This document shows positions 1 through 6,040 of a stretch of 27,147 nt of DNA, piece after piece. The translations under genes were made by a program, and so were the position numbers. Position 1 is the first letter of the stretch. Every line of letters starts with the position of its first letter. The stretch comes from Thiofilum sp. Its GTDB lineage: Bacteria; Pseudomonadota; Gammaproteobacteria; Thiotrichales; Thiotrichaceae. The stretch is from the NCBI RefSeq assembly GCF_016711335.1, contig NZ_JADJTF010000002.1, forward strand, positions 1 to 27,147. Reading direction: 5' to 3'. A model generated the notes under the pieces. That model had not been told where the DNA came from, did no database searches, and saw only the letters and a list, made by a program, of their open reading frames with translations.

Positions 1-30
1 AGAAAAGGGCTATGAATCCAATTGAAATAG

Positions 31-47
31 TGACACCGCTGGTGTCA
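31..47. promoter_or_regulatory. Perfect 7-bp inverted repeat upstream of parDE-1
   Basis: TGACACC and GGTGTCA flank a 3-bp centre, about 90 bp before parD-1. It could be an operator or part of the palindrome cluster that precedes it across the circle junction (13933-13967). Its function is unknown. Confidence 0.45.
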
Positions 48-79
48 GTTTTACATATTAGCTAAAGCAATAGCGTACT

Positions 80-108
80 TTTCCAAAAGTACCAATTTTT
101 GGTATACT
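80..108 (+). promoter_or_regulatory. parDE-1 promoter with overlapping operator
   Basis: A -10 hexamer TATACT (103-108) lies 17 bp after a weak -35 TTTCCA (80-85). An inverted repeat TACCAA/TTGGTA (90-95 and 99-104) covers the spacer and touches the -10. This layout suits autorepression by the ParD antitoxin, as in other parDE operons. The regulation itself is inferred. Confidence 0.6.
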
Positions 109-137
109 CTCCTGATTAAATAAAGGAGGGTTTACCC

Positions 138-386
138 ATGCCTAGAAATACCTCAGTCACCTTGGGCACTCACTTTGAAGGCTTTGTAGATCAACTGGTG
201 CATCAAGGTCATTACCACTCGGTCAGTGAAGTGATTCGCGCCGGCTTGCGCTTATTGGAAGAACAAGAACTTCGAGTCCAACAACTGCGTGAAGCCTTGA
301 TTGCAGGCGAGCAGAGCGGGGCAGCCGTGGCGTTTGATCGTCAACGCTTTACCCAAGCGATGCGCCAAGAGCTGCAATCCTCATGA
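138..386 (+). CDS. parD: ParD-family antitoxin (pair 1)
   Basis: This 82-residue protein is the antitoxin of a type II toxin-antitoxin pair. It should bind and neutralise the ParE toxin and repress their shared promoter. The N-terminal ~45 residues fit a ribbon-helix-helix DNA-binding fold (VTLG strand, then the SVSEVIRAGLRLLEE helix). The C-terminal part carries the LREALIAGEQSG segment typical of ParD proteins, which wraps the toxin. Length is usual for the family. A strong AAGGAGG at 123-129 sets the ATG start. Its end overlaps parE by 4 bp (ATGA), so the two are translationally coupled. Confidence 0.9.
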   Translation: MPRNTSVTLGTHFEGFVDQLVHQGHYHSVSEVIRAGLRLLEEQELRVQQLREALIAGEQSGAAVAFDRQRFTQAMRQELQSS

Positions 387-682
387 TACCGACTTATACG
401 CTCACGCCTTTAGCGCTGGAGGATCTTAAATCCATTTGGCGCTATGGAGCTGAAACATGGGGACTAGAGCAAACCGAAGCCTACGGGGAAAAAATCCTAG
501 ATGCTTTTGAGTTTTTGGCCGAAAACCCGCAAGCCGGTCTAGCTATTGAGCATATTCGTGCAGGGTATAAACGCCATCCCGTAGGCTCACATTTGATCTT
601 TTATCGGGTGGTAGAGAACTGCGTGGAGGTTGTGCGGATATTGCATCAGCGAATGGATATAGCGCGGCAGTTGAAGCATTAA
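383..682 (+). CDS. parE: ParE-family toxin (pair 1)
   Basis: This 99-residue protein belongs to the RelE/ParE superfamily. Characterised ParE toxins poison DNA gyrase, so loss of the plasmid would leave stable toxin and kill or arrest the daughter cell. Visible family features are the LTPLALEDLKSIWRYGAE start, the ENPQAGLAIEHIRAGYKRHPV middle, and the FYRVVENCVEVVRILHQRMD strand and tail. The ATG lies inside the last codons of parD, giving the usual antitoxin-first order. Family membership is clear, but the cellular target is inferred from relatives. Confidence 0.9.
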   Translation: MIPTYTLTPLALEDLKSIWRYGAETWGLEQTEAYGEKILDAFEFLAENPQAGLAIEHIRAGYKRHPVGSHLIFYRVVENCVEVVRILHQRMDIARQLKH

Positions 683-714
683 GGCAGAACGCTCTAAAAC
701 CTTATTTGACAATC

Positions 715-751
715 TACCTAAGGAAAGGAATTTTACGGCTTTTCCGGTAAA
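715..751 (-). mobile_element. Short IS200/IS605-like end remnant, copy A of a dispersed 37-bp repeat
   Basis: Positions 715-751 match 11096-11132 at 33 of 37 bases, including an identical 20-mer at 732-751. That 20-mer folds into an imperfect hairpin (TTTAC/GTAAA and GG/CC with one bulged base and an AAAAG loop on the minus strand). Read on the minus strand it follows TTTAC, and a GATTGTCAAA stretch lies just beyond (near 704-713). These features resemble ends of IS200/IS605 elements, which insert 3' of a short T-rich target and carry bulged hairpins. No transposase gene is present. The repeat is certain; the family assignment is inferred. Confidence 0.45.
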
Positions 752-764
752 TGCATTAAGCCTA

Positions 765-796
765 AAGATCAGAGCTGAAGAGAAAGCCCTGATCTT
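765..796. terminator. Hairpin between parE-1 and the acidic-protein gene
   Basis: AAGATCAG (765-772) pairs perfectly with CTGATCTT (789-796), and an inner GCT/AGC extends the stem past one A-C mismatch. It sits between two converging genes (ParE ending at 682, the acidic protein ending at 819), where a bidirectional terminator is expected. The following T-tract is short. Confidence 0.5.
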
Positions 797-818
797 GTCT
801 TTAAACATCGCTACAGGT

Positions 819-1035
819 TTATTCTGTAGGTGCTTCCTCAACAGGCGCTGCTTCAGTGGGGGCTTCTTCAGCGGGTGCTTCCTCAACAGGCGCTGCTTCA
901 GTGGGGGGCTTCTTCAGCGGGCGCTTCCTCAACAGGCGCTGCTTCAGTGGGGGCTTCTTCAGCGGGCGCTGCTTCTTCGGCTGCGGTTTCTTCAGTGACA
1001 GTCACTTCCAATTCTGGAGCATTGTTTTCTTCCAT
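819..1035 (-). CDS. Acidic Ala/Glu/Pro/Thr repeat protein, frameshifted in this copy
   Basis: In the second copy this gene reads through as 71 residues. Here one extra G in the run at 903-908 breaks the frame. Sibling repeats in this same copy have five Gs, so the extra G is almost surely a sequencing error. The start at 1035 follows a GAGAGG ribosome site. The product is a low-complexity, strongly acidic chain: a MEENNAPELEVTVTEETAAEE head, then repeats of the type EEAPTEAAPVEEAPAE. No cysteine, membrane segment or known domain is seen, so it is probably disordered. Function unknown. Confidence 0.6.
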
Positions 1036-1325
1036 GAGGTGCCTCTCTAAGCGGTTGTTTCAATAATTAAAGATAAGACATTGCGTCCTAGTCCTTGAGG
1101 AGTACCACGCCTGTTATTCTCGCCTTAACTAGGGTGGCTTTTGGAGTATAGGACAGACTTAAACCTAACAAAGGTGGTTATTTGCAATTAATGAGGGGGT
1201 AGAGAGAAGTCTTAGTTAGCCAGCTTTTATAGATCATTTATTCACCTGTGATTCACCGAATTTGCGCAACCATTAGCGTTTTGCTTAAAAAGCAAGCAAC
1301 CCTCCCAACCGCTAGGTAACGCTTA
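1036..1325. other. Gene-free stretch with a small hairpin
   Basis: No convincing gene is seen in these 290 bases. They should hold the minus-strand promoter of the acidic-protein gene and possibly the plus-strand promoter of the next gene. The only clear structure is a small hairpin TTGCTT-AAA-AAGCAA at 1281-1295. Confidence 0.5.
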
Positions 1326-1589
1326 ATGACCCCTACTTTATTACAAACTTGTGCTGAAGAACTCGCTAATGTGGCTCAAAAATACAGCCCTAGTTTAGGC
1401 GGCTCGATGCAGCTCCATGCACACTCACGCCAAGGCGCTTATGAAATAAGGGTGATGACCCAGCAGCAGGATAAAGAATGGTGTTTGGTGAAGTTAGTTT
1501 TAAAGGGTGCACCTGTGGTACAGCGGGATATGAATGTACAGGTAGGCGTGAGTAAAGAAGTGGGAACAGCGGGCAGTCTGTCCCCCTAA
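1326..1589 (+). CDS. Hypothetical 87-residue protein
   Basis: I do not recognise this protein. It is soluble by composition, with an N-terminal helix-like segment (LLQTCAEELANVAQKY) and an alternating pattern later (AYEIRVMTQ, CLVKLVLKG) that suggests beta strands. One cysteine lies near each end of the core. An AGGT lies about 8 bases before the ATG as a weak ribosome site. The reading frame is intact in both copies despite nearby errors. It stands alone between the acidic-protein gene and the gene for a small exported peptide. It may be a small orphan gene or a spurious frame. Confidence 0.45.
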   Translation: MTPTLLQTCAEELANVAQKYSPSLGGSMQLHAHSRQGAYEIRVMTQQQDKEWCLVKLVLKGAPVVQRDMNVQVGVSKEVGTAGSLSP

Positions 1590-1763
1590 CGGCTTGCTGT
1601 TGATATGCCAATAATAAGATTTTTTAATTGATTGAAAACTCGCCCTATAGATTAATATTTTTTCTATCATAGAGCAATAATTAATCAGTATTTTAGTGTA
1701 AAAAGGGTCGTTTGCTCCGGTTACTTATGCACGGAGAGTTAGGGTTTTAGTTGAACGTTTAGT

Positions 1764-1798
1764 GTTCGGATAAATTTGTATTGTACTTTTATCCGAAC
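1764..1798. terminator. 11-bp perfect hairpin downstream of the 47-residue peptide gene
   Basis: GTTCGGATAAA and TTTATCCGAAC form an 11-bp stem with a 13-base loop. It lies 16 bases past the end of the minus-strand peptide gene, which suits a terminator, though no long T-run follows. An operator role is also possible. Confidence 0.5.
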
Positions 1799-1814
1799 TT
1801 CACCAATTTGCTAG

Positions 1815-1958
1815 TTATTTTTTAAGTTCTAACGCCAGCCTTCCTCCCTGATCAGCAATACGTACTTCTGCCTGTAATGATACCGATGTAAATGTCATGG
1901 TTAGATAAATAACTACTGCTACTGCCACAATAGTTAGGCTGATTTGTTTGAGTCTCAT
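1815..1958 (-). CDS. 47-residue exported or membrane-anchored peptide
   Basis: This short frame starts with MRLKQISLTIVAVAVVIYL and ends in ADQGGRLALELKK. The first ~30 residues have two positive charges, then a hydrophobic run, then SLQA before EVRIAD. This looks like a signal peptide cleaved after residue 30, leaving a 17-residue peptide, or an uncleaved membrane anchor. An AGAGA precedes the ATG by about 9 bases. The frame is identical in both copies, and a hairpin follows the stop. It faces away from the replication module upstream on the circle. I know no family for it; an entry-exclusion-like or lysis-type peptide would be speculation. Confidence 0.5.
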   Translation of the reverse strand: MRLKQISLTIVAVAVVIYLTMTFTSVSLQAEVRIADQGGRLALELKK

Positions 1959-2130
1959 AAAATCATTCTCTAATAATTAAAATTAAACTTTACAACCCTT
2001 ATTGAGTGAGTCCTGTGATGGGTTTCTCGTAGGATTGTTGGTGCTTACTGTGTCTTGCTGCCAAAAAAGGGGCATTAATAGCCTCTTTTAGCTTTTTTAA
2101 TTTTGAGTACTTAAGACTGAATGTTCGAGA

Positions 2131-2168
2131 ACTGAGTATCCAGCCAGAGGCACGGCTGGATACTCAGT
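2131..2168. repeat. 15-bp perfect inverted repeat beside origin 1
   Basis: ACTGAGTATCCAGCC pairs along its whole length with GGCTGGATACTCAGT across an 8-base loop. No T-run follows on either strand, so a plain terminator is unlikely. Its position 30 bp before the DnaA box suggests an origin structure such as a single-strand initiation site, but that is inferred. Confidence 0.7.
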
Positions 2169-2198
2169 TGCATGATTCAATCGGCACGATTTTTAGAG

Positions 2199-2207
2199 TT
2201 ATCCACA
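2199..2207 (+). promoter_or_regulatory. DnaA box at origin 1
   Basis: TTATCCACA is an exact match to the Escherichia coli consensus. The wider 12-mer GTTATCCACAGG is found again at origin 2 (4304-4315). Confidence 0.75.
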
Positions 2208-2292
2208 GGTTTTGAAGGTACTGCCGTATTTAATATTTATATTAATATATTTAGGCACGCTGCAAGCCTTGTAGAATGCGGGTTCCAGTGTT

Positions 2293-2380
2293 CATAAAGG
2301 GACAGATTGTTAGTCATAAAGGGACAAAAACGGTGCTATAAAGGGACGGATTGTTAGTTACAAAGGGACAAATTGTTAGT
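2293..2380 (+). repeat. Iterons of Rep_3 initiator 1 (four copies)
   Basis: Four direct repeats start at 2293, 2315, 2338 and 2359, spaced 21-23 bp, about one helical turn pair. The shared core is AAAGGGACA followed in three of four by a TTGTTAGT half. The second copy has a different 3' half. They lie 70 bp before the Rep gene, as expected for binding sites of its product. Confidence 0.85.
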
Positions 2381-2389
2381 ATTTAAGGC

Positions 2390-2419
2390 TTAGACAGGAA
2401 TAGTCCTTTTATATAGAAT
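2390..2419 (+). promoter_or_regulatory. Candidate promoter of Rep_3 initiator 1
   Basis: TTAGAC (2390-2395) and TAGAAT (2414-2419) are separated by 18 bp, just after the last iteron and 30 bp before the start codon. No strong ribosome site lies before the ATG, which suggests weak expression of the initiator. Confidence 0.45.
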
Positions 2420-2448
2420 AACTAGCTTACTTCTCTGAGTTTTTATCT

Positions 2449-3273
2449 ATGACCAAACGTCAACTGGTGGTTAAATCTAATAAAGTAGTTGAGGCGAGTT
2501 ACAGACTTACATTAAACGAACAACGCTTGATTTTGCTCTGTATTGCACAGATTAAAAAAGGACAAGTCGTAAATAGATTGGACAGGTTTGAAGTCTCTGC
2601 CAATGAGTTTGCAAAAGTCTTTAATGTTGGTCTTGATCAGGCTTACCGTGAACTTCAGCAAGTAGCTGAGCGCTTGTATGAACGTTCTGTCACCATTGCC
2701 AATCCTGATCCTGATGACCCTCGTATTAGTTATACCAAAACTCGTTGGATTTCCTCCATAGACTATTTGCCTAACTATGGCTCAGTAGTACTGCAATTTG
2801 CTCACCGCATGATTCCCTATATCTCAATGCTGGAGGGTAGCTTCACCATGTACCGCTTGGAATCTATTAGCAAAATGGGGAGTGCTTACAGTATTCGACT
2901 TTACGAATTGCTCATGCAGTGGAGGGAGGTAGGCAAACGGGAAATTGCTTTGGAGGATTTACGGAATATTCTTCAACTTGAAGGACGCTACTCTGCCATT
3001 AAGGATTTTAAGGTGCGAGTACTAGAACCCGCTCTACGTGACATCAATGAGTACTCTGATTTAGAAGCCAGCTATACCCAGCGCAAAGCGGGACGGATAG
3101 TGAGTCATTTAATCTTTCACTTTAAGCCCAAACCCAACGCTAAACCTATGACTAATCCCAAGCCTAAAGCTAAACGCATTACTAAGGCAGAAATTGAAAA
3201 AGCGGCACGTCCGGGGGAGAGTTATGAGGAGGTAAAGGCTCGATTGGAAGAACAGTTAAAGTTGGCACTTTAG
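2449..3273 (+). CDS. Rep_3 (RepB-type) plasmid replication initiator 1
   Basis: This 274-residue protein should bind the iterons at 2293-2380, open the origin with DnaA and recruit host helicase. Two winged-helix domains are expected. The first starts with SYRLTLNEQRLILLCIAQI (about residues 17-35). The second carries SAYSIRLYELLMQWR (about 145-159), DFKVRVLEPALRDINE (about 186) and KAGRIVSHLIFHFKP (about 213), a signature shared with the Rep_3 proteins at 8475 and 12763. The tail after residue ~228 is Lys/Pro-rich. Length is usual for the family. Monomers normally initiate while dimers repress their own gene. Confidence 0.92.
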   Translation: MTKRQLVVKSNKVVEASYRLTLNEQRLILLCIAQIKKGQVVNRLDRFEVSANEFAKVFNVGLDQAYRELQQVAERLYERSVTIANPDPDDPRISYTKTRWISSIDYLPNYGSVVLQFAHRMIPYISMLEGSFTMYRLESISKMGSAYSIRLYELLMQWREVGKREIALEDLRNILQLEGRYSAIKDFKVRVLEPALRDINEYSDLEASYTQRKAGRIVSHLIFHFKPKPNAKPMTNPKPKAKRITKAEIEKAARPGESYEEVKARLEEQLKLAL

Positions 3274-3306
3274 ATAATCCGTTTTTTAACGAGTTATAAG
3301 CAAACT

Positions 3307-3855
3307 TCAAAAAACCTGCTTGACTGCTAGTAAATTCAATAAATTACTGGTCAAACTTTTATTAATCTTTTTGGCTTCCCTCATCAAATTAAGCTGCATA
3401 TTGGTTTCTGCTATTTCTTTAAGGCTGGTAGCAATTGATTTACCTTGCTTTTCTTCAAACCAATTTAATACCGTTAATAAATGCCATAAACTCAGTGATC
3501 CTGAGTAAACAGGCTCTGGAAAAGATTGAGCATGACGTATGACTAATTGACGCATATTCTGACGCGAAAAACCGATGATTTCTGCTATTTCGGTCAGTCC
3601 TACTAGGTCAGGAGTAGCCTCAATGAGTTTGGCATCAGGAATAACGCTTAAAACCTCATTAATGGCGGACGTTACGGCTTCTAAAGCGGAGGCTGCTTCG
3701 CGATTAAATTGCAGTGCAATTTTACCTTTTTCACCAATACCAATAATCGCATCATCACAACCTGCTTCACCTAAAGACTCAACGTAAATACTAGGATCTA
3801 CCTGATTGTCGTTAAGTAAAAATTTTAAGGTAAAATCGTATTCGTTACGGCTCAT
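3307..3855 (-). CDS. HTH DNA-binding protein, likely antitoxin partner of the HicA-like protein
   Basis: This 182-residue protein has an N-terminal alpha/beta part (YDFTLKFLLNDNQVDPSIYV, up to about residue 95), then a helix-turn-helix (LVGLTEIAEIIGFSRQNMRQ, about 104-123) of the AlpA/MerR type, and a Lys/Asn-rich C-terminus. Its start lies 11 bp inside the upstream HicA-like gene, so the two are translated together. I infer that it neutralises that protein and binds the operator at 4150-4165. It is larger than classical HicB antitoxins, and the reversed order (toxin first) matches hicAB. It converges on Rep_3 gene 1. Confidence 0.65.
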   Translation of the reverse strand: MSRNEYDFTLKFLLNDNQVDPSIYVESLGEAGCDDAIIGIGEKGKIALQFNREAASALEAVTSAINEVLSVIPDAKLIEATPDLVGLTEIAEIIGFSRQNMRQLVIRHAQSFPEPVYSGSLSLWHLLTVLNWFEEKQGKSIATSLKEIAETNMQLNLMREAKKINKSLTSNLLNLLAVKQVF

Positions 3856-4114
3856 GGTTATCTTGATCTGCTGTTGGGTGAGTGGTGCAGTTATCTACTA
3901 CTCGTCTAATTTGTTTGGCATGGTTAGTGGGATTTTTGGGAGTACTCCAAATACTGACTCGGCAAAACTCACCACAACGGCATTCCTTATCATTGTAGGG
4001 GCATTTCATCTGTCCCCATGCATGGCTTCCACCTTGCTCAACTAACCATCCATTCGCTTCTGCATGTTTTAAAGCTCCTTCGATGTCTTTATGGGGATGT
4101 TTACTGCGTGCCAT
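3845..4114 (-). CDS. HicA-like protein with a four-cysteine insert (putative toxin)
   Basis: This 89-residue protein has the HicA arrangement: a helix (DIEGALKHAEANGW), then GGSH at about residues 28-31 followed by W33. In HicA toxins the histidine of this motif is needed for mRNA cleavage. Unlike standard HicA there is a cluster C38-x6-C45-x-C47-x3-C51, which could bind zinc, followed by WSTPKNPTNHAKQIRRVVD. An AAGGAA precedes the ATG. It is the first gene of a two-gene operon with an HTH protein. A toxin role is likely but inferred; a structural RNA-binding role is the alternative. Confidence 0.62.
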   Translation of the reverse strand: MARSKHPHKDIEGALKHAEANGWLVEQGGSHAWGQMKCPYNDKECRCGEFCRVSIWSTPKNPTNHAKQIRRVVDNCTTHPTADQDNHEP

Positions 4115-4149
4115 AGTGTTCCTTATAAAAAATAGAGGTTCATGGAAAG

Positions 4150-4165
4150 GTTGTCAAATGACAAC
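4150..4165. promoter_or_regulatory. Operator-like palindrome of the HicA-like operon
   Basis: GTTGTCA and TGACAAC flank a 2-bp centre, 36 bp upstream of the HicA-like start codon. The position suits repression by the HTH partner protein. Confidence 0.55.
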
Positions 4166-4304
4166 TTCTTATCTGCAAGATAAATACTACCATTGCATCC
4201 AAGCATAAAATTGGGGTGTTTCCGTTACTATTGAACTGTATGGGTAAACAGTAACAAGGGTAATAATAAGCAGTTTTAAGCCATCTTTTTTTGTCCAGCA
4301 AAAG

Positions 4305-4313
4305 TTATCCACA
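4305..4313 (+). promoter_or_regulatory. DnaA box at origin 2
   Basis: This is an exact TTATCCACA, flanked as at origin 1 by G before and GG after. It lies 82 bp before the iterons. Confidence 0.7.
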
Positions 4314-4362
4314 GGCACGCGCTGGTAGAATAATTAAGGTAGAAAGAAAAGGTAGAGATTTT

Positions 4363-4389
4363 TGGAAGCCTGCTAGATCAAGGCTTCCA
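4363..4389. repeat. 9-bp perfect inverted repeat beside the TrfA iterons
   Basis: TGGAAGCCT pairs with AGGCTTCCA across a 9-base loop, 5 bp before the first iteron. It may terminate transcripts leaving the trfA-like gene or form part of the origin. Confidence 0.5.
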
Positions 4390-4394
4390 GAGGC

Positions 4395-4526
4395 AAAAGC
4401 GGAATGCTACACCGATGAAAGCGGAATGCTACACCGATGAAAGCGGAATGCTACACCGATGAAAGCGGAATGCTACACCGATGAAAGCGGAATGCTACAC
4501 CGATGAAAGCGGAACGCTATCCCGAT
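4395..4526 (+). repeat. Iterons of the TrfA-like initiator (six copies)
   Basis: Six tandem 22-bp units with no spacers start at 4395, 4417, 4439, 4461, 4483 and 4505. The core is GCGGAATGCTACACCGAT. Units 2-5 are identical, unit 1 differs at its first base, and unit 6 is degenerate (GCGGAACGCTATCCCGAT). The array lies at the 3' end of the initiator gene rather than in front of it. Confidence 0.9.
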
Positions 4527-4534
4527 GCCAAACG

Positions 4535-5389
4535 CTACTTAAAACGATTCCAATAGGCTTGTTCTTTACCTTGAGTACTTAGCTCAATTTTGGGGTTTTG
4601 AATGATATGGAGCCGCTCTAGCTCAATCATGGCTTCTTCCAAAGCCTCTTTGAATTTGCGCATAGGTGAGTCATAGCAACACACTTCTTTCAAGTATTCT
4701 AAGGAATAACGTTGTACTTTATCGGAGCTGGTTGCTACTAAACGTTGCAAGCGTTTGGCTAGGTCAATCCGGTTTTCGATTTGAAAACGCTTATTCCAAT
4801 CAATTAAAGCAAATTCACTGTTTTCATACAGGGCAATCCACTTAGGATTGATTTTGAGGGTGTATTCTTCGGTAGTCTCATCAAGACTGAAGCTATCTAA
4901 TAAATTGAGATTTTCGACTTTTAGGCGTGTTTTACCGTTCTTGCGTACCTCAATCATAATGGCAGAAACCACTAGGGTCTTCATGGTGCGCAGTAACCAT
5001 TCGTATTGCCACTTTCCTGTATCTCGCCCAATAGCACGTAAAAAAGCAGCCCTATTAATGGTAATAGGTTCACCTAGCGGGGCTTGGCGGGCTACGTGAA
5101 TAGCCTGCATCCAAACATCAGCTTGTGCCTCGTCTAGTTGATCACCCCAATATTCAATTACTGCATCTGATCGACTCACTAATACAGTACCTCGGTGTAC
5201 TTTACGTCGACCGCGTGCAATAGGTGCAAAGAGGCTAGAGCGAGCCAAATGGTTGGGTATGGCGCGTTCTATCTCTGTCCAAGTTGGAAGCTGGATGACC
5301 TCGGCTTTAGGCTTAGGGGTAGCCTTGGCTTTGGTCTTTTGTTCGGCTGCTTTAGCCTTTTGCTCTAACCAATCGGGTACTAGGCTCAT
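4535..5389 (-). CDS. trfA: TrfA-like plasmid replication initiator
   Basis: This 284-residue protein matches the TrfA family in length (the short form of RK2 TrfA is 285 residues) and content. It starts with an Ala/Lys-rich leader, followed by LFAPIARGRRKVHRGTVLVS (about 53-72) and then YWGDQLDEAQADVWMQAIHV, FLRAIGRDTGKWQYEWLLRT and LLDSFSLDETTEEYTLKINP. TrfA binds iterons and recruits DnaB helicase and the polymerase clamp. Its own iterons follow directly at 4395-4526. A weak AGAGA precedes the ATG, and the frame is intact in both copies. It is unrelated in sequence to the three Rep_3 proteins. Confidence 0.9.
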   Translation of the reverse strand: MSLVPDWLEQKAKAAEQKTKAKATPKPKAEVIQLPTWTEIERAIPNHLARSSLFAPIARGRRKVHRGTVLVSRSDAVIEYWGDQLDEAQADVWMQAIHVARQAPLGEPITINRAAFLRAIGRDTGKWQYEWLLRTMKTLVVSAIMIEVRKNGKTRLKVENLNLLDSFSLDETTEEYTLKINPKWIALYENSEFALIDWNKRFQIENRIDLAKRLQRLVATSSDKVQRYSLEYLKEVCCYDSPMRKFKEALEEAMIELERLHIIQNPKIELSTQGKEQAYWNRFK

Positions 5390-5701
5390 GGGGTGTCTCT
5401 AAAGACTGTGCAAAAAATCACTGAAATTTTACTATTTGTAATAAATATTTGACCATTTGTCAAAAATATAAGATATTATGAGCTTTATATAGCAACGCTA
5501 TGGAGGCCATTATGTCATGATGACTAATGTTAGTAATTCATAGACAAGCTGTTTATAGATTTGAATTAGTAGTCGTTATCCGCACAAGGATTAACTGCAA
5601 AATGAGAAAACATGATTCAGTTTTAAGTGTCACTTTAGCTGACTTTTTAAGTTACTCCTGTTTCAGGATAACACTTAATGCAAACCTAGAGAGTGATAGC
5701 T
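5390..5701. other. Gene-free intergenic region upstream of trfA
   Basis: Besides the trfA promoter, it holds a strong GGAGG followed by ATG-TCA-TGA near 5511 and an 8-codon frame (MMTNVSNS) from 5518, neither of which is a convincing gene. An inverted repeat TTAAGTGT (5623-5630) and ACACTTAA (5671-5678) precedes the next gene. The 17-mer at 5655-5671 recurs at 12237-12253. Confidence 0.5.
5449..5463 (-). promoter_or_regulatory. Promoter -35 and overlapping operator of trfA
   Basis: On the minus strand TTGACA (complement of 5458-5463) is an exact -35 hexamer, with AT-rich candidates for a -10 about 17 bp on. It is half of an inverted repeat TTGAC/GTCAA (5449-5453 and 5459-5463), so a repressor could block it. 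On the plus strand the same site offers a divergent TTGACC. Confidence 0.45.
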
Positions 5702-5914
5702 ATGTCTATTTTAACGCGCAGGGTTGTCAAGATTCTTCTTGATATTAAACAAAAACATGCAGATGATTTAGATGCAAGTATCATTGAGGAAATAGATAAA
5801 ATTTTAGATGAGCTTATGCCTTATGGTATTGACGATAACCATGTCATTACTTATGAGAAGGCAGCTTCTATCTTAGAGTTTATTGCTAGAGTACTATCCA
5901 TTTTTATGGGTTAA
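5702..5914 (+). CDS. Hypothetical 70-residue helical protein
   Basis: I do not recognise this protein. It is rich in predicted helix: MSILTRRVVKILLDIKQKH, ASIIEEIDKILDELM, and AASILEFIARVLSIFMG, the last being amphipathic to hydrophobic. There are no cysteines. I prefer the ATG at 5702, with AGAGAG about 8 bases before it, over an in-frame GTG three codons upstream. It lies 126 bp before the XRE regulator gene in the same direction and could share its operon. A small toxin or modulator role is possible, but nothing proves it. Confidence 0.5.
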   Translation: MSILTRRVVKILLDIKQKHADDLDASIIEEIDKILDELMPYGIDDNHVITYEKAASILEFIARVLSIFMG

Positions 5915-6040
5915 TTATGATGTATTTATTAATAGGTTATACAGTTACCAAGCAACAATAATCGAACCTATAATAGTTCTTGTAATCTAATTACTGCAAC
6001 CTCTTGCGCATAATTATGTAACCTATTAGGTAACAATGCG

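Larger units (their letters stand above)
1959..2448. other. Replication origin region 1 (gene-free)
   Basis: This 490-bp stretch holds, in order, a 15-bp perfect hairpin (2131-2168), a consensus DnaA box (2199-2207), an AT-rich run of about 40 bp (2221-2260) likely to melt, four iterons (2293-2380) and a promoter candidate (2390-2419). That is the standard layout of an iteron-regulated origin next to its Rep gene. Confidence 0.8.
4115..4534. other. Replication origin region 2 (gene-free)
   Basis: This 420-bp stretch holds the operator of the HicA-like operon (4150-4165), a DnaA box (4305-4313), a 9-bp hairpin (4363-4389) and six iterons (4395-4526) that end 8 bp from the stop of the TrfA-like gene. 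Confidence 0.8.

Noticed and set aside
587..886. Minus-strand frame covering the end of parE-1 and the dispersed repeat
   Set aside because: It overlaps the parE gene antisense and its N-terminus is a shadow of the acidic repeats.
795..1066. Plus-strand open frames (Cys/Phe/Gly- or Ala/Ser/Gly-rich) over the acidic repeat gene
   Set aside because: They are shadows of the minus-strand repeat gene, have no ribosome site, and their composition follows from the DNA repeat.
3320..4045. Plus-strand frames opposite the HTH and HicA-like genes
   Set aside because: They are antisense shadows. The minus-strand frames have recognisable motifs and coupled starts.
4395..4526. CRISPR-like array of short direct repeats
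   Set aside because: Units are contiguous with no spacers, lie beside an initiator gene and fit iterons. The same applies to 2293-2380, 8348-8408 and 12616-12703.
5527..5742. 71-residue frame starting at TTG before the 70-residue gene
   Set aside because: It has no ribosome site and overlaps a better supported gene in another frame.
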